64,000 nucleotides of DNA from Penicillium oxalicum (taxonomy: Eukaryota; Ascomycota; Eurotiomycetes; Eurotiales; Aspergillaceae): NCBI RefSeq assembly GCF_001723175.1, contig NC_064653.1:1426001-1490000 (forward strand), in the 5' to 3' direction. Shown in pieces: positions 26,082 to 37,409 of the stretch. Position numbers and translations under genes: made by a program. Positions within the stretch are counted from its first letter, which is position 1. The number at the start of each line of letters is the position of its first letter. Below the pieces are notes generated by a model. That model did not search any database. It saw only the letters and a program-made list of their open reading frames with translations, and was not told the DNA's origin.

Positions 26082-26872
26082 GGAATGACTTGGTCTCCAG
26101 GGTTGTCTTTGCCTGTTTATTTCGGTGTGCTTTCAATCTTTTTTTTTCATGTTTTCAGACGGAGAGATGAGGATGTCGGCAAGTTTCCCTATCGGGTCGA
26201 AGCTATCACACACAGCCTTTTGATTCAGCATTGAAGGCGCAGAGTGATCTTTGAATACCCTTTGGCTGCTGGAGGGTCTTATGTGTTTTTCACTGGTGGT
26301 TGTTTAGAGGACGTTTATTCTGTACCCTATCCTTTATCTCAGGACTAGATGTCCTTACCCTGTATGAATATCAATTTGTATCACGTCACAGTTCTGGCTT
26401 AGTGCATCATTGGGCACCTACTACCCCTGGGGCTCTTCCCTGAGGTAGACACGTCCCGCCGGAAACAACTTGGAACTCCTATTTGGGAATGATGTTCCCG
26501 TGCGGTAGACGGTCCAGGTCCAAGTGGCCTTGTCTTTCCTTCCCCCCCTTTTTGTCCTAGGGGGGTTGAGATTGAGACTGTTTTCTTCCCCATCTTCTGA
26601 GGTTTTGTTGTGTGACTGAAATACATCGTCTAACCAGCAGAGCTCAAAGCAAGGGAGAGAGTTGGTCAGAGTAAAAAGCATTAGATAATTTCATTATACA
26701 ATCTGTAAAAATACCGGGTGCGGTGGATGCAAGCGGCCCAGTCTCAAGGACTGGTAAACATAAGATTCTGAATAATTTGAACGAGGAAGGAAAGAAAAGG
26801 GGGGGGAGAAGGGCAGGGTGGAGCATCGGGCCTATGTACGGAGAGGCGAAGAAGGTCTATTGCTTCTCGTCC
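26082..26872. other. Convergent 3' region between the dynein gene and svf1
   Basis: Both genes end toward this 791-nt stretch, which should hold two 3' UTRs and their polyadenylation signals. T-rich DNA follows the dynein stop (about 26140-26150). A G-run (26561-26566) and C-run (26544-26549) are present, but no gene-like ORF. Confidence 0.55.
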
Positions 26873-28415
26873 TCAGGAGATAAAGGTCGACTCGGAGAAC
26901 ATGATACCCTCCTCTTCGACCTCGGTGTCGCCCATCTTGACCATCAGCTTCAACTTTTGCTGGGGAGTACTGGATGCGACATTCTGGGTCAGTCTGGGAA
27001 GCGGAATAAACCCACGGAGGGAGAGGAATATGAGAGGGAGGGGGAGGGAGAAGGGATTACCTGGAAGATGTACGGACGAGTGCCCGCAACGCTACCGGCG
27101 ATGGTCTTGATAAAGCCGGGAACTTCACCCATGACATCCACGCGGTCTTGGCGGGCGCCCAGAGGGCCATCGACGACGGCGCTAAAGTCCTTCCCATCGG
27201 CAGTCTTGCCAGTCCACTCCCACTTGATTGAGGTGGGTTCGGGCCAGTCGCTCTCCGGGTCTTGCGTAGATCCGGTGTGCGCGACACTGTTGGTGGTACC
27301 GGCATAGACCACTTCGTTGTCCTTCACTACACCGCCGACGTTGACTGTGGTGGAACCGTATGAGGGAGGGGTGGTAAATTCCATCATGACGGCGGAGAAG
27401 GTGGGGGTTTGGAAGTTGATGAAGTTCCAACGGGCCGCTGGATGCATACGTGATCAGTCGGGACGCTCAACTCACAGGGGATTTCCTCTTGACGTTCATT
27501 TCACTTACCAGCATGGTGGGGTTTCATGCCCTGCAAAGCCGCGATAAAGACTCCGCGGCCGGTCAGATCGTATGTCTTCTCCTTGGTGGTGAGGGTGCCC
27601 TCGACGGCGCAGCGGGGCCAGAAGCCGTGATACATGGAACCCCAGGGCGACTTGGGATCCGTGCCGAACAACGTGGTCCCATCCTTGCCTGCGACGAAAC
27701 CCGGTGCCGTCCGGCTGAACTTGAGATCCACCACGCTGTCGGCGTTGACGGTAGACTTGATCTGGTACACATCGCCTTGGTCGTTGAGGTGGATGGTCAG
27801 GTTGTCGGCACCAAAGGAGTGCATCTGCTCGTCAAACATGAAGTTGGACAGCGCATCCGTGTGCCAAACGTGCGGCTTGTCCCCCTTCAAGTTGAAGATC
27901 TTGGTGTTGAAATGGGCCGTGGTATGGATTCCACTATCCATTCACCAACCATACCGTCAGCTACCGGACCAGGCATGTCACGATATCCAGGCAGTCGACC
28001 TCTTTCCGACCTGGGCCCGGGAGACGCGGGAAGCGGCCCGGGGAGGGAACAGAAAGGCAGGGTTTCGTAAACAGCAAAAAGGGGAAAGAGATGCTCACGC
28101 AATGTTGCTGTAAATTACTTGGACCATAAAGAGGTTCCCATCGTCGGCCATGATGTAGAAGGTCTTGGTTTCCACATTGGTGTATTGGAACGCCTTCCAA
28201 CGCAGCTGATCCTTGGACAGCTCGGTATACGATGTCTCGCCGGCTTGTTTGGCGACCGAGTGGATGGCCTCGGGGCCATAGATGGGCTCTTGCGTGCCAA
28301 CGGCCGCAGAAAGACTGCCCGCCAAGTGGTCTGGTCAGTCACATAGATCCCCCCATTTTGCAGCTCCACCGAACACCATACAGCAAGAAACATACGTTGA
28401 TTTGAGCCAGTTCAT
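26873..28415 (-). CDS. svf1: Survival factor 1 (Svf1), lipocalin-like ceramide transfer protein
   Basis: Svf1 was first linked to survival under oxidative and cold stress in yeast and is described as moving ceramide between ER and Golgi. Five exons: 28396-28415, 28099-28314, 27509-27933, 27061-27437 and 26873-26983, giving 382 aa. The tiny first exon encodes MNWLKST, spliced to LSAAVGTQEPIYGPEAI. Together these form the short N-terminal amphipathic segment typical of the family. The body has YTELSKDQLRWKAFQYTNVE and then two beta-rich lipocalin-like halves (about 60-370). It ends EGIMFSESTFIS, the conserved tail. All four introns have GT..AG ends; three donors are GTATGT, GTGAGC and GTAAGT, and intron 4 uses GTAATC. 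The gene is divergent with the uL11m gene. Confidence 0.94.
27036..27055 (+). other. G-quadruplex-type motif in svf1 intron 4
   Basis: Four G-runs (27036-27038, 27040-27044, 27046-27048, 27053-27055) separated by 1, 1 and 4 bases fit the classic G4 rule on the + strand. That is the template strand of svf1. On the transcript this is the pyrimidine-rich part of intron 4 (26984-27060), so a splicing role for the C/T-rich RNA is the simpler reading. Confidence 0.6.
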
Positions 28416-29060
28416 GATGGTTTGATCGTTATGCGGTAGAAGCTTGTCGTAAAGTCAAGTGGTGATTGCACGAATGATTCAGTCTCACTTTGATGAAAGA
28501 GGTGTTTCGGATTGACCACGCTTGATGGTGGAAAAGTGAGGGAAGTGAGAGGAAGAAGGAAGAGGGGGGGATCAACGGAAGAGAAAGAAGATCGAGAGAT
28601 CGACACGGCGGGGCGACTCAAAAGGTTTGGCGGGTGGAAATGGGCCTGGAGGGGGTGCGGCAACGCCGAGTTCGAGACGAGCCGCGACGCACGGAAGCGC
28701 TGGCGACAGGCACCAGATGGGCCAGCAATGGGAGACCGGGGACTGGGAAACTTGGAGAAGCTGGGAGCCATACCCAGTGACCCAGCCGGACTCTCCAGAC
28801 ACACCATGTTGAATAATCTTTTGCTGCGGTGCATTTTTCTTACTGGCGATGACGTTCGGGCTCAGCTGGTGCTCAACTGGTCGCGAACTGGCCGGGGGAT
28901 TGCTTGGCGTCCGGTCCAATCAGCAGCCGAGGAAAATCTGGCTCATCTTCAAGCCGCGCCAAGTCGCATCTCTGCAGCTTTCGGAAACTCGTCAGCCTTT
29001 TTATTTTGATCTCCGGTGCCATTGTCCTCACACCATCTCATCGACAAGCAATTCATCATC
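28416..29060. promoter_or_regulatory. Divergent promoter region, svf1 / uL11m
   Basis: This 645-nt gap lies between two divergent starts. Purine-rich DNA near 28540-28600 is CT-rich when read in the svf1 direction, a common leader feature in filamentous fungi. A CCAAT box lies 145 nt upstream of the uL11m ATG and is listed separately. ORFs crossing the region have no family resemblance. Confidence 0.55.
28916..28923 (+). promoter_or_regulatory. CCAAT box upstream of the uL11m gene
   Basis: CCAATCAG fits the fungal CCAAT-binding (Hap) complex preference CCAATCA and lies 138-145 nt before the ATG at 29061. The Hap complex is known to control genes for mitochondrial function, which suits a mitochondrial ribosomal protein. 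Binding here is inferred from sequence alone. Confidence 0.4.
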
Positions 29061-29619
29061 ATGGCCCGGAACGCTCTGCAGAAGGAGCAGTTTGTCAAGC
29101 TGATCGTGGGTGCTGGCCAGGCCAGCCCCAGTCCGCCAGTCGGTCCAGCCTTGGGTAGTAAGGGTGTGAAGAGTATGGACTTTTGCAAGGTGAGTGCTCG
29201 AAATCTGGCATCCCATCTCACTGACTCTCTCACTGAGTCCTTCTCTCGCTCTTGACTTCCAACACTCACACTGGTGGACATTATAGGAGTTCAATGCGCG
29301 CACAGCTCACATCAATGTCGGCGTCCCTATCCCAGCCCGCGTGACAGTCCGCCCCGATCGCTCCTTTTATTTCGACCTCCGCACCCCTACGACCACGTAC
29401 CTCCTCTTGAACGCGGCGAATGTTGAGCCCCGGAAGAACCGTCTTCGGGGCGCTATGAACCCCGGCCATGAGACCTGCGGGACGGTCTCGCTCAAACACA
29501 TCTACGAGATCGCCAAGATCAAGCAGAGCGAGACGCGGCTGTCAGGATTGAGTCTCCAGGGCCTATGCAAGAGTGTGATGGCCCAAGCCAAGTCGATCGG
29601 GATTCAAGTGGTTCATTGA
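29061..29619 (+). CDS. MRPL19: Mitochondrial large-subunit ribosomal protein uL11m
   Basis: The protein belongs to the GTPase-associated centre at the stalk base of the mitochondrial ribosome, bound to the L11 region of large-subunit rRNA. Exons are 29061-29189 and 29287-29619, giving 153 aa; the intron 29190-29286 has a GTGAGT donor. The N-terminal half reads [20 protein letters not shown], the L11 signature with its proline-rich loop. It is followed by [15 protein letters not shown] and the C-terminal rRNA-binding half ([20 protein letters not shown]). Length matches L11 proteins. No long cleavable presequence is seen, which is usual for fungal uL11m. It starts at the first ATG, next to the conserved region. 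Confidence 0.95.
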
Positions 29620-32393
29620 AGCGATACGACCGGATCCACCACTCTCTTTGTGACATGAACCTCGCCCTAGTTTTCTGTATTCTTCTTTTTCCATTTTCCC
29701 CCTGTTTGACGCTGTCATCTACCACGCTGGCTCGGGCGACGAAAAAAACAACCTCGCCGTTGCCCCGAGATTTGCGAGTCAGGTTCGCTGCCGAGTCGCT
29801 GCATTTTGCTGGATGGGTGCCCATGAAGCCATATATACCTGCTCCTTTATGTTGACCATTTCGGGTGTCGAAGGCGTTTCATTCGCGAGAAGAGGTGGAC
29901 ATGAAGACGCCTACTTCTCGCTTGTACTATACATATCTCATACACTTCATTCCTCCCATCACATCTGCCCCTTTCCAGGGTCTTGCGTTGTAGTGCTCTC
30001 ACACCTGTGTCATGAGCTAGGATCACAGTCCGTCCTACTTGACAATCGAGGTCCACTGCGTCTTCTTATCATATATCACGTATTCCTTTAATGGAGTAGG
30101 ATCCCGGGAGTTAATCGCGTGGACGAAAGACTTCAGAAGGTCATATCAAAAAGGAAAGAGAGAGACATCAAGAAAAGACGATACTCGCGCTGCTATTTCG
30201 CGCAGATCTCCGGTTACGTGAGAACGGTGGGCTTGTCTGCGACTGGCCCTTTTATGTGTGGGTGAATGTGTGAGCGGACTGGACAAGCAATTCGACATGA
30301 TCGACCGACCGTCGGAAACCGTGTATTTCCCATGCAATGCGTAGTTTCGGGGTGTGGGTAGGCACTGATACAGAGGATGGAGGTACCATTGGCGTGGATA
30401 ACCCAGTGGTCACGATACCTGTTGAACAGATGTCTGAATCAAAGCAAAGTGAGACATAAGCTAGCAATACACACTGAACCAAACGTCATGGCGCAATCGG
30501 TTTGGCGTTGTCCAGTGTCGAGCAGACTCTGATAGCCCTACCGCGACCACAAAGCTAAGCTCCGTATCCATCGAAGCAGTAGCCCAGCGACAATAAGCTT
30601 TGTTCCTTCAATTCTCAATCGCCACTGTTGTTGAACCGAGAAAGTCTACATCATCTTCGCAGTTCAGAGACTGTAGCTCTTGAAGACCAATTAGGGATCC
30701 GTTTGCGACGATGCCGTGCTCCGGACACGCTAGACCTTTTGAGACCGAGGCGCCTGCTTGTGCATGATAAGAGAATCGAATGAGATTGCTTCTTCGCGAC
30801 TGATCGTCACATGGTCGAAATCGGCCGTGGGGTCGTCAGTGAAGACAAAAGACTGACCACGGGATTTGTCTTGCTGTAGGAGGCGCCTCTTGACGGTGCT
30901 CTGAGGTGTTTTGGTTTACAGCCTCGCCGCAATCTTTTTATACGCTTTGTGGCGTGGACAAGGTAAACAGAAAGGTGGATGACAAGCACGAGTCGCGCAA
31001 CTGTTCTGATGGCCGGTTCGAACACAAACGCGGAGATTGGAAGTCGTTGAGTCTGCGTCTAATTAAATACTACTACCCTCATCCTTGATTCCTCACTACC
31101 CTTAGTACTTACCCACTCCGTCGTCTCTCAGCCCCACATGGCTTATCTGAGCTCCCAGAGAATTCGTAGATGGTGAAGAAAGACCTCTTCTGAGGATCCT
31201 TGCACCGCACTCTATTTCTAGCGTGTAGAGTGCGTTTGGCGCTGAAATATGAGCTCTAAGTTTTGGGTCTCGCTCGAAGGCGAAGGTACCGGTGCCGGAG
31301 CACGACATCATTCGGATTCCCTCTGTCCGTATGCACGCCAATACCCCCGTGCTCTTCTGGATGTGGTCTCTTCTATTGAACTGACTGTTTTCCCCCTGCC
31401 ATACTCCAGTCATCTAGCCTGCACAGAGAGAAGTTGACGTCTTCCTATTTATCACAGATTAAGCCAAGAACCCTTGTACTTCTTCAATCACGTATGGAGG
31501 GCTTGCAACCCACCTCGTGCCGTGCCCGTTCCCAGTATCGGTTGCCAAGAGTACCGATCTAGCCCGGCATGTCCAGGCCGAGCTCTCTCGAGTCTCCAGT
31601 ACCCACTACCCAATAACAAGGAGGAATTCCATGCTGGACATCTGTAGCCGGTACTGCAGCTGGCACTGCATCCTCGGCCTGGCCGTCCTGACGCTTCTGG
31701 AAAGTCTTCCATTCCCCCCCACCCGACGCCCACGAGGCCTCAACTCTCAGGCGGGCCATGCGGTTCCAAAGTGAATTGCTGACTCGTAACGGTTCCCCTC
31801 TGGAACTTGTACAGTCCACTGCCCCCCAAAAGGACTTTTCCCGGTCTTCCGGCAATTCATTTCAATCACTTGCTCACCTCTGGCTCTCTTTCTCTCCCCA
31901 CCTCTCTTCTTTTCTCTCATAATCACCTATTCTGCCTGCAGTCTTTCTTATCCAACCTGGTCAATTCTGGGTCTATCCTCTTCCATTGTCAACAACTCTT
32001 CCTGTGCCCTCATTTTTTTTGGCTGCATTCGAAAGGACCCCCCCCCACCCCGCGAAGAACCGCTACTGTTGTATTGGGGTTGACCTATCGTAACGCAACG
32101 CACTCGGCGCGCCGAAAACTCGAAGAAGCAGATTTGCCTCACCCACGTAATTGACCAGGCCCCGAAGTTCCATCTTCTTCATTCCGCCAGTCATCGGTTT
32201 TTCTCTCCACCGTCCCCCCCTAAAACTCCTCGACTAGATCCCAATCACCAGAACTTCGCATACGCTTCTTTCTCGGGACTTCTCATCTTCCCTTTCCTTT
32301 TTTCCCCTTGTTCCTATTGCGGTTTGCGAGGGGCATGCGTCCCGCCTGAGATTCCACACCCTCAGACGGTTCGGAACTGGGTTGTTCGGGAGT
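29620..32393. other. Long gene-free stretch upstream of the kinase gene
   Basis: I find no supportable gene in this 2.8-kb stretch. It starts with the uL11m 3' region. From about 31850 to 32300 it is strongly pyrimidine-rich (CT tracts and a C9 run at 32038-32046), as expected for a kinase promoter and long 5' leader. A non-coding RNA cannot be excluded from sequence alone. Confidence 0.5.
32335..32349 (+). other. Short upstream ORF (Met-Arg-Pro-Ala-stop) before the kinase start
   Basis: An ATG at 32335 opens a four-codon reading frame ending in TGA, 44 nt before the proposed kinase ATG at 32394. If transcription starts upstream, this uORF could dampen translation of the kinase. The transcript start is not visible from sequence. 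Confidence 0.35.
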
Positions 32394-32999
32394 ATGACGT
32401 CTGTACTGGCCGAGTCCTCTCCCCCAACCGCCAATTCTACGGAGTCAGGTATGTGTGCGCCCGCTTGATTCACCCGCTACAATTGCTTCCAACACGCGGA
32501 CGGGACACCAATCGGGGGGGGGAGGATGGAATCTCGCTGACTTTGGTGCCCGTGGATAGACTCGCCCTCAGGGTGTCAGACTGCCGAATCCGCAGCCAAG
32601 ATGCCCGCTCAGCTCCCGGAGGCCGGTGACGCGGACGCCAAGTCCAAAGTTACAGCCTGGCCAAGTGCGATTTTCCTCCGTCACACAAGAGATCGAACCC
32701 TCCAAGACTGTTCTTTCGCCGGTGCTGGAGACCCCCCAGCAGCCGGAGGCGTACAAGCAAGTGTCCAGCGAAGAGGAGCTCCGGTCGCTGGCAATGAGCT
32801 TGCAAAAATCTCAGCTGCAAGAATCTCGACTTCGCAACTACTCATTTGAGCCAATGTCTCTGCCACCATCCAGGGTATGTGTATCTCTTTGCTCTTGCCC
32901 GCTCGGCTCGTGATGGGGGAGTGGTCGTTGGGCAGGAGGACGATGGCCAACTGCAGCATGATCACCCTGCCTCTCGGTTGATGGCCAAGCGTGTCTTCG

Positions 33000-33050
<51 letters not shown>

Positions 33051-35291
33051 CCCCTTTCTAATGCCTCAAACTGACTATTGTGGTCCTTGTTGCGGCGATC
33101 TAGGTTGGCTCGAGAGAGTCTAGCGATCGCAGCGCCCACGGCACAGGTTCCTTCGTCGCTTCCCCTCATCACTCCCCTCCCGTGTCGGCCGTTCAATCCC
33201 CTCCTCTGACGCCTGCGGGGACAAACTCTCGTGAGGGCCGGAGCGGCGACACTCTCGCCGCTCTGCAAGCAGTCGATCGCGCTCGGGGCAAACCGTCTGC
33301 CATCACTCCGGAGTCTTCACCCCTTGTGTCCTCCGGCGAAAACTATGGGGCGCAGCGAAGCGCACCTACCTCGCGCCCTTCCTCGACGGACCATCTCCCG
33401 ATGAGAAAGACCGGCTCCGCGGAGCAGCCGTCTCAGATCAATACTGCACTCCCTAGACATCGCGCCCAATTCTTCACCGGGGCCGACGCCAGTTCCCAGG
33501 AGGAGAGCCCTCCACCGACTCCACGACCCTCCCACACCCCACCCGGCACCATCACCCCTGTAGGGGAGCCCAACGATCCATACGCCCGGAGTAAGCGGCC
33601 TCCGCAGCCGAAAAACCTTGCTCAACTGGATGCGCGGTTCATTTTCAGCAGTCGAGACTCGAAGCGATCGTTTCGCCCCGGAAATCCCCCGCGGTCGGCC
33701 AGTGCAATTGATCTGGGTAAGTCCAGCGACAAGCGCTCGAGCAAGAAGGAGCCGAGCGACAGCAAGCACGGACACGGCCACCACCACCATGGGTCCATGT
33801 CGGAGCTCAAGCGATTCTTCAAGATGGGCCATCGCAACAAGCGACCCGAATCCCCGACTTCGGCGTCGAAGCGATCGAGCCGCAACTCAGGAAAGAGCAC
33901 GCCCTATCAAATGGCGCCCGACAACGTGCCTTTTGCGGACGATCATGGTCTCAACTCCAAGTACGGAAAGATGGGTCGCGTTTTGGGGTCGGGCGCGGGA
34001 GGGTCGGTTCGTCTGTTGAAGCGGAATAGCGACGGGGTGACTTTTGCGGTCAAACAGTTCCGAGATCGTCATAGCTGGGAGAGTTTGAAGGAATATTCGA
34101 AGAAGGTGACGGCGGAATTCTGCATCGGATCGACCCTGCATCATGGCAACATCATCGAGACTTTGGATATCATTCAAGAAGGGTCTCATTGGTATGAGGT
34201 CATGGAATACGCTCCCTTCGATCTCTTTGCGATCGTCATGACGGGCAAGATGACCAAGGAGGAGATTGCCTGCTCATTCAAGCAGATTCTCAGTGGAGTG
34301 GCTTACCTTCACGGCATGGGTCTTGCTCACCGGGATTTGAAACTGGATAATGTGGTGGTCAGCGATCGGGGCATCATGAAGCTTATCGACTTTGGCAGCG
34401 CGGTTGTCTTCCGCTATCCATTCGAAAACGATATTGTCCCCGCATCAGGTAAATTTCCTTTCCCTCTCTGAAGCTGCCTCGGTGACCCCTTCCATCATTT
34501 TGTTAACCCTGCTTTTTTTCCCTCCACTTGCAGGCATCGTCGGTTCAGATCCATATCTCGCCCCCGAAGTATACGACGAGAAGAAATATGACCCCCGTCC
34601 CACGGATGTTTGGTCGCTGGCGATCATCTTCTGTTGCATGACTCTTCGTCGTTTCCCATGGAAGCAGCCGCGCACGACCGACAATTCATATCGTCTGTTC
34701 GTGGCCTCGCCGACCCCCGGCACTCCAGTGGCCGACGCCGAGAACCGCCGTCAGCCGAAAGCCAAGTCCAGTCCAGACCTTGTGTCTGCGGCACAGGCAG
34801 ATAAAGAGAAACCTACAGAGGCCCCCGCCCCAACAGCTGCCGCACCGTCCGCCTCCGCTGCGGCGAACCAGAACGGTAACAAAAGTCCCGACTCTCCCAC
34901 AGACAAGAACGACTGCCCTGGCGATCCGGCGCGCAAACAGCCGAGTCAGACCAGCGGCCATAAGGCTGCACGCACGACCAGCAAGGAAGCGCCACCCCTG
35001 CCTCCAAATGCGCAGCCTCCGGCCCCAAAGCAAGAGGTTATCAAGGGACCGTGGAGACTTCTTCGCATCCTTCCTCGTGAAAGCCGTTACATCATTGGCC
35101 GGATGTTGAAGGTCAACCCGATCGAACGTGCAACCCTCGAGGAAGTACTCGCTGATGAATGGGTCCGCAACATCATGACTTGTCGCCAAGAGGACTGGGG
35201 CGAGGTCATCAACGCTCCTAACCATACCCACGTTCTTGAGCCACCGTCTCAAAGCCCTGCAGTGGCAAGCAAAGCAGCCAAAGCAAAATGA
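32394..35291 (+). CDS. hal4: Hal4/Sat4-type serine/threonine protein kinase (frame break near the N-terminus)
   Basis: This family controls ion homeostasis by regulating plasma-membrane potassium transporters. Proposed exons are 32394-32448, 32560-32874, 33104-34448 and 34534-35291, about 823 aa if one base is ignored. The Ser/Pro-rich N-terminal 400 residues look disordered. The kinase domain starts near residue 408 with LGSGAGGSV (glycine loop), FAVKQF (catalytic Lys), AHRDLKLDN (catalytic loop) and LIDFGSA. It ends after a low-complexity insert of about 115 residues that follows SYRLFV. The kinase part is complete and clearly Hal4-like. The first exon plus [11 protein letters not shown] read in one frame, while [18 protein letters not shown] reads one base out of phase. 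This suggests an extra base near 32624-32640. If so, either the break is real or the sequence is wrong; a downstream start at the ATG 32793 would avoid it. Confidence 0.88.
33001..33047 (+). repeat. 47-nt C homopolymer inside a kinase intron
   Basis: An uninterrupted run of 47 C, then T and six more C, lies in intron 2 (32875-33103) of the kinase gene, about 55 nt before the 3' splice site. At 229 nt the intron is far longer than most others here. The tract is C on the sense strand and G on the template strand. Its true length is uncertain because such runs are hard to sequence. Confidence 0.95.
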
Positions 35292-36291
35292 GGAGTTGTG
35301 TGAAAATGTTCACCCCCCCTGACAACCCGCTGTCATCAGTGAATGGTTGCTTTGGAGGCTCCCTTCCAGGACCCTTCCTTTCCTCACCCCCCTCGTCCGA
35401 TTGTTCAAGCCCCGCGACCGACCTTTTTGTGTCTCCCATGATAGATTCGACCTGCATCATCATATCATGGCGGTCACTTTTGACCGAGATTTCCCCACCC
35501 TGCGAGTTTTGTCATACCCCCTCCTTTTCCATCCCCGAACATGGAATCAACCTCACTTGTCCAATGTCCTGGCATCAGGCAGATCGGGAGCAAGCTTTCT
35601 GAAGCTGAGGCTTGCTCCTAAGGGGGGAAACCTGGGAGTCTCTTTTTCTTTCACCCGGCTCTTCACACCTGCGAGCCGAGAACGGCTTCGCTGATATGGC
35701 TAGTGATTTCTGGGGTGTGTTTCTATTTTATCATCGCTTGCTGGTGTCTGCTCCTCGTTTGGAAGTCCCAGCGACCGGCACCAGCTGTTGTCCTTGCTCT
35801 GGTTCTTTTGCCCGGTTCATACTCCGCTGTCCGTGGAACCTCGGCACCCGTAGATACTCTTTTACATGTAAAGAATACCAAGTTTTTTTTTAATAAGATT
35901 CGGCTAGTCCTCTGCCAAACTCGAGTTCTGCCATCCAAATTGAGGAATATTTTTGCTGCGTCAAAGTCCACGAGTTCTTTGCTTTCCTTACACGATAATT
36001 TCTCGTTCAGCACTGAGTTTGACGTAAGCTCTCCGCCGCGACGACCTTGGCTCTCACCCGCATGGTTGGCCGCGGAGCAAATCTTTCGATCTCCACCAGC
36101 TTGCGGCACCGGAGCGGGATTCTGCCAACATCGGCGTCTTTGCATTGAGCTCGAAGTGGCCCTTCCTTGCTCAAATATTCCTCCCTTTGTTCTTGGAGAA
36201 TTGACCTTCGATTGATGAGGTTACGCAGAATGATCCCGAACTGAGTATATCGGAATCTTCATCCTCGTTCACACGTCCACTGTCGCCCACC
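35292..36291. other. Intergenic region between the kinase and carrier genes
   Basis: This 1-kb stretch holds the kinase 3' UTR and the promoter of the next gene. Several ORFs of 90-170 codons overlap one another in different frames, without introns or family motifs, so I treat them as chance. Confidence 0.5.
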
Positions 36292-37409
36292 ATGACGCAG
36301 CAAGGTGACGGAGAACCATTGGTCTCCTCTCTCTGGACGAGATCCCTCCTGGTACGGCGCAAATGTTCAATTGTTCATTTTTGACCCGTACAGTCAGCTG
36401 ATACACTCTTACGGGACAGTCCGGTGCCGTCGCTGGTCTCACCGTTGACTGTTCTCTCTACCCTCTCGATACCATCAAAACCCGTCTTCAAAAGGCACGC
36501 GACCTCTCCGCTCCTCCGGCTCCTCGCTTGTCCCTCCGACAGACCATCCGTGGCATCTACGCCGGACTTCCCTCCGTCCTCTTTGGCTCCGCGCCCTCCG
36601 CGGCATCCTTTTTCATTGTCTACGACGGTGTCAAGCGCGCCCTTCTTCCTCCAGCCAGCTCGTCCGACATCCCTTCCACCGCCCATGTCTTTCTCACCCA
36701 CTCCCTCGCCTCCTCTCTCGGTGAGATCTCCGCCTGCGCCGTGCGCGTGCCCACCGAGGTGATCAAGCAACGGGCACAAGCTGGCCTCTTTGGCGGATCG
36801 AGTTTACTGGCGCTCAAGGATATCCTGTCCCTCCGCCACGCGGCACCCTCCACGTCGGGCTCGGCCGGGTCGAGCGCGGGTCCGTCCGCGGTCCCCGTCA
36901 AGCGTGGTTATGGCCAGGTTGTCCGGGAACTGTACCGCGGCGCGGGCATCACTATTGCTCGTGAGATCCCCTTTACCGTGCTCCAGTTCACCATGTGGGA
37001 ATCGATGAAAGCCACCTATGCTCGACGCTATCTACAAGGAGACGGCTCGTCGTCTTCGTCGTCCACCGCCGTCTCCTCCAAGGAAGCGCAGATTCCTGCC
37101 TCCACAAGTGCCATGTTCGGTAGCGTGGCGGGTGCGATTGCCGCCGGTCTGACGACACCACTCGATGTGATCAAGACGCGAGTGATGCTGGCACGTCGGG
37201 GAGATGGCGGCGCAGATGCACCTGTGCGGGTAAAGGAGATTGTCCGCGGCATTGCGCAAGAAGGTCTCGGTGCCTTTTGGCGCGGCGTTGGACCCCGCGT
37301 TGCCTGGATCGGTATCGGTGGAGCGGTTTTCTTGGGAAGTTACCAGTGGGCGTGGAATACATTGGAGGGTGCGAAAGAGCGAGATGAGCAGCTGTCTGAG
37401 GGGATATAG
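36292..37409 (+). CDS. pet8: Mitochondrial S-adenosylmethionine carrier (Pet8/Sam5 type)
   Basis: An inner-membrane carrier that imports S-adenosylmethionine into mitochondria for methylation, biotin and lipoate synthesis. Exons are 36292-36351 and 36420-37409, giving 349 aa; the intron 36352-36419 has a GTACGG donor. Three carrier repeats are visible: [10 protein letters not shown] in repeat 1, [12 protein letters not shown] in repeat 2 and [11 protein letters not shown] in repeat 3. Each ends an odd-numbered transmembrane helix. Low-complexity Ser/Ala-rich loops separate the repeats. The short first exon encodes only [20 protein letters not shown] before [17 protein letters not shown]. Substrate assignment rests on overall resemblance to Pet8 (VPTEVIKQR and [19 protein letters not shown]). 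A related carrier cannot be fully excluded. Confidence 0.9.

Noticed and set aside
32681..33268. Minus-strand ORF of 195 codons with a poly-glycine run
   Set aside because: The glycine run is only the translation of the C homopolymer, and the rest is antisense to kinase exons.
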